From: Pirellulaceae bacterium
Lineage (GTDB): Bacteria > Planctomycetota > Planctomycetia > Pirellulales > Pirellulaceae
Direction: 5' to 3'
DNA: 6,502 nt
NCBI GenBank assembly: GCA_030744095.1
Contig: JASLRF010000107.1
Coordinates: 1 to 6,502, forward strand
This document shows positions 1-6,502 of this stretch, piece after piece (within the stretch, counting starts at the first letter, position 1; each line of letters opens with the position of its first letter). The notes under the pieces were generated by a model that saw only the letters and a list, made by a program, of their open reading frames with translations, had not been told where the DNA came from and did no database searches. Position numbers and translations under genes: made by a program.

Positions 1-1767
1 GAATTGGCCGTCAGTCCACACAATGCGTTGCAGATCGTGAAACAGCTGATCGACGCTAGCAGCGACGAAGAGAGCGTGATCTACCTCTTATCTGATTTTC
101 GCGAAAAAGACTGGGCCAATCCCGCCGATGCTCGACGGCTACTGCGCGAGTTCTCGGAAGCTGCGACAGACATCCATTTTGTCAGCTGCAACGAAACGCA
201 GCAGTCGAATCTGGCCATTGTCGACGTGGTGCCAGCCGACGACACGCGCGCTGCCGGCGTCCCCCTGTTTGTGAACGTGACCGTCAAGAATTTTGGTCGC
301 CAGGCAGTTTCCAAATTGCCCGTCCGAGTCCGCACGCGGTTTTATGATCCGCAGGCTGCGGTTGGTGCCGAACCTGGCACGCTGAAAGGCAAAGAAGACG
401 AACCACCGACAGTCCTGATTGACGAGATCGCTCCCGGTCAGACCGCCACGGCCCGTTTTCAGGTCTTCTTTCCTCAACCGGGCCAACATGTTGTCGAGGC
501 CGAACTGCCCGACGACGCGATTACGACGGACAATCGCCGCTGGTGCGTGATCGATCTTCCCGAGGCGGAACACGTCTTGGTGATCGATGGCAGCCCTGAT
601 CAACGTCACACGTTTTTCCTGTCATCCGCGTTCGAGCCCGGCCCGCGTACCAACACTGGGATTCGCCCGGACGAACAGCCGGTGGCGTTCCTGCGTGACG
701 CGACCCCCGAATCACTGTCGAAATATCGGGCTATCTACCTGTTGGACGTGGACCGTGTGGACGAGCACGTGGTCCCCGTGCTGGAGGCGTTCGTACGTGC
801 AGGTGGCGGAGTCGGCATTTTCGTCGGCGACCAAGTCAATACCGCGTTCTACAATCAGCACCTTTATCGCCAAGGCGAAGGGCTGTTCCCCGTCGAACTT
901 GGCCAGTCGGATCTTCTACCTGAAGAACTATTTGAGAACGCGCCCGACCTGGAAGTTCAAGACCATCCCATTTTCAGCATTTTCCTGTTGGAGCGTAATC
1001 CGTTCATCAATCTGGTAAGGATCGACCGTTACCTGAAACCAGCAGAGACCTGGGCGCCAACGCCTGATTCCACGATCGACGTGCTGGCCAAACTGCGCAA
1101 TCAACAACCGCTGGCAGTGGAACGCAAGTTGGGTGATGGTCGGGTCATCGCATTTCTTACGAGCCTGGCACCCGACTGGAACAACTGGGCTCAGGATCCG
1201 AGCTTCGTGGTCGTTTTACTTCAATTACAGTCCTACCTGGCCGCCCCCACGCGGCTGCACGAGGAGCGACTGGTCGGCAGTTCACTGGAAATTAAGCTCG
1301 ACGCCAAACGGTATCGCCGCGATCTGTCGTTCGTCATTCCCAGCGAAGATGAACTGCCGCTGGTTGTCAAGCAGACCGCGGATCTGCCCGAATCGGAATC
1401 GCCCGTCTTGATGGCGTCCTTGTCCGTCCCATCTGCCCAATCCGTCACGGGCACGGGTCGGAGTGGCATCTATGAAGCCTGGCCGGAAACCGTGGAAGGT
1501 GCCGTCGACCTGCGACGTTATGCGATCAACGTGAACTCCCAAGAGAGTGATCTGGCCATCGCCGAAACGCAAACGCTGATCACGAGGCTGGAACCGGTCA
1601 AAATCGAGTTTCGGACTGCCGATCAGTACGCCTTTGATTTTACCGACCATGCGGGTGTCAATCGGAGTCTCCTGTTGATGATCTTGCTGATCGTCCTACT
1701 CTTGGCCGAACAGGTTTTGGCCTACGTCGCCGGCTATCACACCGCACAAGGAGCCGTCCGGACATGA
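1..1767 (+). CDS. BatA/vWA-type membrane protein with CARDB-like and GATase-like domains (5' end missing)
   Basis: The frame is open from base 1 (first codon GAA), so the start lies upstream; the TTG at base 4 is internal. Counting the Glu at bases 1-3 as residue 1, 588 residues are visible. Residues 1-63 are the end of a vWA domain: YLLSDFREKDW carries the likely last MIDAS Asp (D32). About 69-169 is a CARDB/Ig-like beta domain (NLAIVDV... VTVKNFG). About 189-416 resembles a class I glutamine amidotransferase fold (HVLVIDGSPD, then RAGGGVGIFVGD) but holds no Cys: the only cysteines are C63 and C182. A beta-rich part follows, then one hydrophobic helix at about 556-576 and a short tail. The layout fits planctomycete proteins with an N-terminal BatA (aerotolerance regulator) segment, which would be off-window. 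Role: probable envelope protein working with a MoxR/DUF58 system; substrate unknown. It is translationally coupled to the next gene through an ATGA overlap. The family call is firm, the function is not. Confidence 0.93.
   Translation, partial: ELAVSPHNALQIVKQLIDASSDEESVIYLLSDFREKDWANPADARRLLREFSEAATDIHFVSCNETQQSNLAIVDVVPADDTRAAGVPLFVNVTVKNFGRQAVSKLPVRVRTRFYDPQAAVGAEPGTLKGKEDEPPTVLIDEIAPGQTATARFQVFFPQPGQHVVEAELPDDAITTDNRRWCVIDLPEAEHVLVIDGSPDQRHTFFLSSAFEPGPRTNTGIRPDEQPVAFLRDATPESLSKYRAIYLLDVDRVDEHVVPVLEAFVRAGGGVGIFVGDQVNTAFYNQHLYRQGEGLFPVELGQSDLLPEELFENAPDLEVQDHPIFSIFLLERNPFINLVRIDRYLKPAETWAPTPDSTIDVLAKLRNQQPLAVERKLGDGRVIAFLTSLAPDWNNWAQDPSFVVVLLQLQSYLAAPTRLHEERLVGSSLEIKLDAKRYRRDLSFVIPSEDELPLVVKQTADLPESESPVLMASLSVPSAQSVTGTGRSGIYEAWPETVEGAVDLRRYAINVNSQESDLAIAETQTLITRLEPVKIEFRTADQYAFDFTDHAGVNRSLLLMILLIVLLLAEQVLAYVAGYHTAQGAVRT
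1748..1753 (+). promoter_or_regulatory. Shine-Dalgarno site for the second vWA gene
   Basis: AAGGAG lies within the last codons of the upstream gene, with a 10-base spacer to the ATG at 1764. Together with the ATGA overlap it supports 1764 as the start, over the in-frame ATG codons at 1836 and 1842 (Met25 and Met27), and points to translational coupling. Confidence 0.7.
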
Positions 1768-4544
1768 TCCACGGGTCGCTACTGGCGGTCGATACGGGCG
1801 CCAAGGTTTTCCACCAGTTGTCGCGTGCACAGGCGATGACCATGTGGTGGCATTGGTTGCTGCTGATTCTGGTCTGCAGTGCGATTGCCGTGTTCGTGGT
1901 GCTCTTGTACCTGCGTGACACCGTCGAACTCCCGGGGGGGAAGGCCTTGATGTTGCTGGCGCTGCGGCTGGCGGCATTCGCGGGAGTGCTGTTCTTCTTT
2001 CTGGACTTGGAAAAACGCTCCGAACGTCAAGTGGTCAAGAATTCGCGGGCGGTGATCTTGATCGATACAAGCCTCAGCATGGGAATTCAGGACGCCGATT
2101 CGGAAGGCGGTCGCAGACGAATCGATATGGTGATTGACGAGATCGCCCAAGGTGACTTGATTGCTCAGCTACGGTTGCAACACGATGTGGTCGTGTATCG
2201 GTTTGACCAAGACGAACTTCCGACGGAGATTGCCTCGTTCCCAAGAATCGAAACCGTCGATGGTTCGCCCGGCACTGCGACATCGGCCGCCACGCTGCTG
2301 GAGACATCCACAAACCAAGCTCGCACGACCGCGTTGGCGGCAGCGATCGTCTGTGGCATTTCGCTTTTGGCACTGTTGGTCTACGCAATAACTGGTGCCG
2401 TGGGTGTCGAAGGAAGCAGTAGTTGGTTAGCACCTGTTGGAGTGGTCGGTCTGATTGCCGCGGTGGTAATCCTGGGTGTCGCTCATCTACGATTCCCGGA
2501 TGTCGATCTGGCGACCACACTGTGGCTCAAACCGCCAACCGCTCCGTCCGAAACTGACACAAGACGTCGCCCGTCTTCACCCACCGACGACCAGATGACC
2601 ATTGCGGACGTGGATTGGGGGGAACAGCTAGCCCCGCGTGGTGCCGAAACCCGACTGGGAGATGCGTTGCGGTATCTAGTCAATCGCGAACGCAACGGCT
2701 CCATCGCTGGCATCGTTACCATCACCGACGGCGGCAACAATTCGGGGATCGATCACCAGCAGAGTGTGATTACGGCCAGCAACGCTGGAATCCCCATTTT
2801 CCCGGTTGGCCTGGGCAGTGATCGCCGACCAAAAAATGTCCGCGTGGCAGATCTGGAAGCGCCCCAACGGGTCTATCCCGGTGACAGTTTTTCGATCACA
2901 GCCTACGTTCAGGCCTTCGGTCTGACCGGACGAACCGTCAAGATCGAATTGGTTTCGGCAGCCGCAGAGAATAACTCGGAGAACACCACAGAGACATTTG
3001 AAGAAGAGCGAGGTCTGAAGTTGGGTGGTGATGGCGAACTGGCGCTGGTCCGGTTTGAAGTTTCGCCCACCGTAGTCGGCACGCGGCGTTACATGGTGCG
3101 AGTGAAACCGCCCAACGAAGATCACGTGTCGAAAGACGACCAGCGGTCTGCGAAAGTGCAGATTATGGATCGCAAGAATCGCGTCCTGTTGTTCGCTGGG
3201 GGGCCCACGCGCGAATTTCGTTTTCTTCGGAATCTGCTCTATCGAGACCAAGACACCACGGTCGATGTCCTGCTGCAAACCGCCAAACCTGGCGTGTCGC
3301 AAGAGGGCGATGAAGTGCTTTATGAATTCCCCGAGCTACCCGAGGAACTGTTCGAATACGATTGTATCGTCGCATTCGATCCAAACTGGATGGCCTTGGA
3401 TGTGGCACAAACAGAAATGCTGAAACGCTGGGTGGCGGAAAAAGCAGGCGGCCTGATCGTCGTCGCGGGCCCAGTGCACACACCGCGCTGGGCCAGCCGT
3501 CTCGGGGGTGACGAGCGGATCGATATTCTGAAACTGCTTTACCCGGTCGTGTTCTACAGTCGTGGTTCAGCAACGCTCAGCCTCGGTCGCTTCGCATCGG
3601 AGTCTGCCTGGCCGCTGCGATTCACACGAGATGGACGGGATGCAGAGTATCTGTGGCTGGAAGACGATCAGATCCTAAGCGAACAAGCGTGGTCAAGATT
3701 CGAGGGAGTATACGGTTACTATGCGGTAAAGGACCCCAAAGCAGGCGCACGCGTGCTGGCGAACTTTTCCGATCCGAACACCGCGATCGATGGTGACCTG
3801 CCGATCTACATGGCATCGCATTTCTTTGGTGCAGGCCGAGTCTTCTTTCAAGCCAGTGGCGAAATGTGGCGTATTCGCGCCGTCAACGACGAGTATTTCG
3901 AGCGTTACTATACGAAGCTGATCCGCTGGGCGTCTCAGGGACGGTTGTTGCGCGACTCCAGCCGCGGGATCCTGTTGGTCGATAAGGATCGCTGTTCACT
4001 GGGTGACCACGTGTCCGTGCAAGCGATTCTAACGGATGCGCAATTTGAACCGCTCGGCTTGCCCAGCGTGAACGCAACGCTCCGCCATCCTGATGGCCGG
4101 CGGACGCCATTGATCCTGCGACGCGTGGAAAATGCCGCTCGCGATGGCCTGTATTCAGCACAGTTCGTGGCGAAGATGGAGGGCGATTATGTGGTCGAGC
4201 TGCAGCCGCCGCACGGTGGCGATCGTGAATTGCTGTCGCGCGAAGTCCGCTCGCGCATCCCAGCACTCGAAACGGAACAACCAGAGCGGAACGATCCACT
4301 GCTCAAATACCTGGCCGAGCAAACTGGGGGCGCCTACTATGTCGGCATCGCAGCTGCCATGAATCGCGGTGGAACGGGCGTACCGCCGCTGGCCAATCTC
4401 GTGGAGCCTCAAGACCAGGTGACGTTCCTCGCCGGTAGCCCCGATCGGGACTTCGAGCGTCAGCTGATGGGCTGGTTAATGGGCATCATTTGCGGCGTGC
4501 TTTGTTTAGAATGGCTGATTCGCCGGTTGAGCAAACTGGTATAA
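1764..4544 (+). CDS. vWA domain membrane protein with GATase-like domain and an intradomain transmembrane pair
   Basis: Complete, 926 residues. Two N-terminal hydrophobic helices (about 28-50 and 61-80) lead into a vWA domain with MIDAS motif DTSLSMG (D101, S103, S105). The domain resumes at ETRLGDAL (T296, likely MIDAS Thr) and VTITDGGNN (D322, likely MIDAS Asp). Between them about 120 extra residues hold two more hydrophobic helices (about 189-210 and 221-241) and a Ser/Thr/Pro-rich linker (259-276). Next come a CARDB/Ig-like domain (about 358-450), a GATase-like domain (about 472-730; VLLFAGGPTREFRFL, then GGLIVVAGP) without a nucleophile Cys at the elbow, a second Ig-like region (about 735-815), an AEQTGGAYY segment (851-859) common in this family, and a C-terminal helix (about 901-920) ending in RRLSKLV. 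The even helix number between the vWA halves keeps both on one side of the membrane; charges flanking the helices do not settle which side. It is probably co-transcribed with the upstream paralogue. It likely binds a divalent metal and a protein partner in a MoxR-linked envelope complex; exact function unknown. Confidence 0.95.
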   Translation: MIHGSLLAVDTGAKVFHQLSRAQAMTMWWHWLLLILVCSAIAVFVVLLYLRDTVELPGGKALMLLALRLAAFAGVLFFFLDLEKRSERQVVKNSRAVILIDTSLSMGIQDADSEGGRRRIDMVIDEIAQGDLIAQLRLQHDVVVYRFDQDELPTEIASFPRIETVDGSPGTATSAATLLETSTNQARTTALAAAIVCGISLLALLVYAITGAVGVEGSSSWLAPVGVVGLIAAVVILGVAHLRFPDVDLATTLWLKPPTAPSETDTRRRPSSPTDDQMTIADVDWGEQLAPRGAETRLGDALRYLVNRERNGSIAGIVTITDGGNNSGIDHQQSVITASNAGIPIFPVGLGSDRRPKNVRVADLEAPQRVYPGDSFSITAYVQAFGLTGRTVKIELVSAAAENNSENTTETFEEERGLKLGGDGELALVRFEVSPTVVGTRRYMVRVKPPNEDHVSKDDQRSAKVQIMDRKNRVLLFAGGPTREFRFLRNLLYRDQDTTVDVLLQTAKPGVSQEGDEVLYEFPELPEELFEYDCIVAFDPNWMALDVAQTEMLKRWVAEKAGGLIVVAGPVHTPRWASRLGGDERIDILKLLYPVVFYSRGSATLSLGRFASESAWPLRFTRDGRDAEYLWLEDDQILSEQAWSRFEGVYGYYAVKDPKAGARVLANFSDPNTAIDGDLPIYMASHFFGAGRVFFQASGEMWRIRAVNDEYFERYYTKLIRWASQGRLLRDSSRGILLVDKDRCSLGDHVSVQAILTDAQFEPLGLPSVNATLRHPDGRRTPLILRRVENAARDGLYSAQFVAKMEGDYVVELQPPHGGDRELLSREVRSRIPALETEQPERNDPLLKYLAEQTGGAYYVGIAAAMNRGGTGVPPLANLVEPQDQVTFLAGSPDRDFERQLMGWLMGIICGVLCLEWLIRRLSKLV

Positions 4545-4556
4545 TTCGTCTTTTTT
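4523..4556 (+). terminator. Possible weak terminator at the end of the vWA operon
   Basis: CCGGTT (4523-4528) can pair with AACTGG (4534-4539), giving six pairs including one G-U and a 5-base loop, inside the last codons of the vWA gene. A T6 run follows at 4551-4556. The 11 bases between stem and T-run are more than a standard intrinsic terminator allows, so this is a weak candidate. Confidence 0.22.
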
Positions 4557-4583
4557 GAAGCTCCGCTGGCCTGTCGTGATTCC

Positions 4584-4609
4584 GACGCCCGGAAAGGCTC
4601 GCCTGCGTC
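4584..4609. repeat. Imperfect inverted repeat in the convergent intergenic gap
   Basis: GACGC (4584-4588) pairs with GCGTC (4605-4609), with an inner AGG/CCT stem (4595-4597 with 4602-4604) around a CTCG loop and a one-sided 6-base bulge. It sits between the two convergent stop codons and overlaps the permease stop. Neither strand has a T-run after it. It may help end transcription from both sides, or be chance in GC-rich DNA. Confidence 0.2.
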
Positions 4610-6502
4610 AAAACGGCCACACTCGCGGGATCAGCAATAGTGCTGTGATGCCGATCGCAATCGCCAGCGGCGTCCCGCATCGCACATAGTCAACAGGCCG
4701 ATACCCACCGGGGCCCATGACCATCAAATTGGTTTGGTAGCCGATGGGAGTGACAAAAGAAAGTGAGGCGGCCAAGGTGATCGCCATGATAAACGGACGC
4801 GGGTTGTAGCCGCTCTCCCAAGCCACGGCGATCGCCAGCGGCACCAACATTGCCGCCACGGCATTGTTGCTGATCGCTTCAGTCAGCAGAACAGTAAGCA
4901 TGTAGACCACGATAAGCAGAAGATATGGGTGGTCGCCCACCCAACCAACCATGGCCGTGGCAATCATGTTGGCCGCACCGCTGCTTTGCAACGCGTGCCC
5001 CAGCCCCAAAGCACCGGCGATCGTCAGAATGACGCGCATGTCGATCGAGCCGCGTGCGTCCGCCACGCGCAAACAACCGCAGGCAACCATCAACGCCGCG
5101 ATTGTCGTCGCTGCCAAAGCGGGAGAGCCGAGGTTTCCTACCAGTTTCTCCATCCCCGGCCACATGCCTACGACCAGCCAGACAACCAAACTGATCGCCA
5201 AGACGGCGGCGATCTTGGCCTTATGGTGCAAGCGAGGCTGCCAGCCTTCGACGCTGCTAACCAGGTAGAAGTCTCGGCTGTTGCGGTATGACGCGACAAA
5301 TTCGTCCCGCGTTTGCAGCAACAAGGTGTCACCCGGTTCAAGCCGGATGTTGCCAATCTTGTTCGTAAGTCGCACACCGTTACGGTGGACTGCGACAACC
5401 GCGGCATTGTAAAGGCTGCGAAAATTGGCTTCTCGTACGGTCGTCCCAATCAGAGGCGATGTACGGGAGAGAACGGCTTCGGTGAGGCGTCGTTGGTGGC
5501 GTTCTGTGGGATGAAATTCGAAGGTTGAATCGGCTGCCGGCACGAGTCCGGGGATCTTCTCGAGATCGACAATTGTGCTAACGACGCCCGTAAAGACCAA
5601 ACGATCGCCCGCATGTATCCGTTCGTGAGGTGAAACCGGCGTGAGCAGTTCGCCCTCCCGATCAATTTCGATCAGAAACAACCCAGGCAAATGGCGCAAC
5701 CCTGCCAGTTCGACCGACTTGCCGATGAGCGGACAAACCGGTTGAACTTGCATCTCCAACAGATACTCTCGCCGTTGCTCGCCCAATTGTTCGATCATGT
5801 CCGTACGGTTTGGCAATAAACGCGGAGCAAACAGGAACAGAAACGCCGAACCGACCAACGCGCAAGGCAAGCCGACTCGACCGATTTCGAAGAGCGTCAT
5901 TGGCGAGCTTTCTGCAGTGAATCGACGATGACGCGCCAGCTCCTGGGGATCGACTGTGGGATCGTCTGCTAGCGAAGCGTCCTCCATTCGGCGCTGCTGA
6001 AATTCGCTATCCAGAATCGCGTTGGCGACCAGTGTTGTGCTGGTTCCGACCAGCGTGCAAGTGCCGCCAAGGATTGCCAAATAGCTGACCGGCAGCAGTA
6101 ATCGTGAAGGCGAGATCTGCCGACGACGGCACCAGTCCACAACCACCGGTGCCATCATTGCCACGACAGCTGTGTTCAACATGAAGGATGAAGTCGTGAC
6201 GAGGGCAGCTAACAGGCGTACAAGCGCACCGCGTTCTGTTTGGATCGATCCCAACAATTGGCGTCCCACCCAATCCAACACTCCCGTACGCCGCAACCCC
6301 TCGGCGACCACCAGCAACGCACCAATCGTGACAACGGCCGGATTGGCAAGTCCCCGAAAAGCCTCCTCCGGCGTAATGATGCCCACGGCAGTCACGAAGG
6401 CCGCACCGAGAATGAACAAGAGATCGGTGGGAACTCCACGACCCGTCTGGAGGCCGAGAAATACGACAACCGCAGTGGCAATCGCAATCCATGGGAAAAG
6501 AG
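4608..6502 (-). CDS. SLC13 (DASS) family permease with two RCK_C domains (5' end missing)
   Basis: The minus-strand frame stays open to the right edge. The TTG at 6419 is not the start: 27 more in-frame codons upstream encode a first hydrophobic helix (PWIAIATAVVVFLGLQ) typical of the family, and contain no in-frame ATG or GTG. Counting from the codon at 6500, 630 residues are visible, about full family length, so only a few N-terminal residues are likely missing. The first membrane half (to about 227) has TPEEAFRGLANPAVV, a SFMLNTAVVAMM loop (N109, T110) and GGTCTLVGTSTTLVAN. The middle (about 242-417; bases 5250-5777) is two RCK_C/TrkA-C-like domains (PLIGKSVELAGL... GDRLVFTG; PLIGTTVREANF... 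GDTLLLQT). The second membrane half has EAISNNAVAAML (S544, N545, N546) and TPIGYQTNLMVMGPGGYRPVDY. Inferred role: sodium-coupled uptake of an anion, sulfate or a dicarboxylate, in the inner membrane, with the RCK_C pair as possible regulatory domains. The substrate cannot be read from sequence. T156 in GTSTTL replaces the usual Asn. The gene converges on the vWA operon with a 63-base gap. Confidence 0.94.
   Translation of the reverse strand, partial: LFPWIAIATAVVVFLGLQTGRGVPTDLLFILGAAFVTAVGIITPEEAFRGLANPAVVTIGALLVVAEGLRRTGVLDWVGRQLLGSIQTERGALVRLLAALVTTSSFMLNTAVVAMMAPVVVDWCRRRQISPSRLLLPVSYLAILGGTCTLVGTSTTLVANAILDSEFQQRRMEDASLADDPTVDPQELARHRRFTAESSPMTLFEIGRVGLPCALVGSAFLFLFAPRLLPNRTDMIEQLGEQRREYLLEMQVQPVCPLIGKSVELAGLRHLPGLFLIEIDREGELLTPVSPHERIHAGDRLVFTGVVSTIVDLEKIPGLVPAADSTFEFHPTERHQRRLTEAVLSRTSPLIGTTVREANFRSLYNAAVVAVHRNGVRLTNKIGNIRLEPGDTLLLQTRDEFVASYRNSRDFYLVSSVEGWQPRLHHKAKIAAVLAISLVVWLVVGMWPGMEKLVGNLGSPALAATTIAALMVACGCLRVADARGSIDMRVILTIAGALGLGHALQSSGAANMIATAMVGWVGDHPYLLLIVVYMLTVLLTEAISNNAVAAMLVPLAIAVAWESGYNPRPFIMAITLAASLSFVTPIGYQTNLMVMGPGGYRPVDYVRCGTPLAIAIGITALLLIPRVWPF

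Noticed and set aside
139..609. 156-codon open frame on the minus strand under the first vWA gene
   Set aside because: It is antisense to the recognised CARDB-like region, with no domain or sensible neighbour arrangement.
2676..3302. 208-codon open frame on the minus strand within the second vWA gene
   Set aside because: It lies fully opposite conserved vWA and CARDB-like coding sequence, and the translation shows no recognisable domain. Long antisense frames are expected in GC-rich coding DNA.
4540..4545. TATAAT, a perfect -10 hexamer match at the end of the second vWA gene
   Set aside because: There is no -35 match at 16-18 bases upstream and no plus-strand gene downstream. It spans the last codon and the stop codon.
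4657..4842. Repeated atcgccagcggc-type 12-mer in the permease gene, and GGCGATCGCC resembling the HIP1 palindrome
   Set aside because: The two copies encode similar hydrophobic stretches (PLAIAV and PLAIAI), and GCGATCGC occurs only once in full. Codon bias explains both.
6417..6419. TTG as the start codon of the permease
   Set aside because: The frame continues upstream for 27 codons to the window edge and encodes the expected first transmembrane helix of the family.
6007..6492. 161-codon open frame on the minus strand overlapping the permease start region
   Set aside because: It is in another frame of the same strand as the SLC13 gene, whose frame gives clear family motifs. The translation is rich in Cys, Gly and His, as is typical of an out-of-frame shadow.

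Overview
The window reads as ordinary chromosomal DNA from a planctomycete, most likely of the Pirellulales/Rhodopirellula type. This rests on recognised protein families, not on a database search. Two very large membrane-anchored proteins that combine von Willebrand factor A (vWA), Ig/CARDB-like and glutamine-amidotransferase-like folds, encoded back to back, are a hallmark of Planctomycetes. GC content is moderately high by eye, and codon use looks alike in all three genes.

Layout: (1) bases 1-1767, plus strand, the 3' part of a BatA/vWA-type membrane protein whose start lies upstream of the window; (2) bases 1764-4544, plus strand, a complete 926-residue vWA/GATase-like membrane protein that overlaps the first gene by 4 bases (ATGA) and has a good Shine-Dalgarno sequence inside the end of gene 1; (3) a 63-base convergent intergenic gap; (4) bases 4608-6502, minus strand, an SLC13 (DASS)-type anion permease with two central RCK_C (TrkA-C) domains, whose start lies beyond the right edge.

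Genes 1 and 2 form one transcription unit and probably act together in the cell envelope. In related bacteria such genes follow a MoxR-type AAA+ ATPase and a DUF58 protein, so those are the expected neighbours to the left (inference; not in this window). The two proteins share the same domain order and look like diverged tandem paralogues. The permease is convergent and functionally unrelated as far as the sequence shows.

I found no RNA gene, mobile element, CRISPR array, tandem repeat or origin, and no gene-free stretch above 300 bases. I saw no clear new system. The most unusual features are a pair of predicted transmembrane helices inserted inside the vWA domain of gene 2, between its metal-binding motifs, and a lost Asn in a conserved substrate/ion-site loop of the permease.
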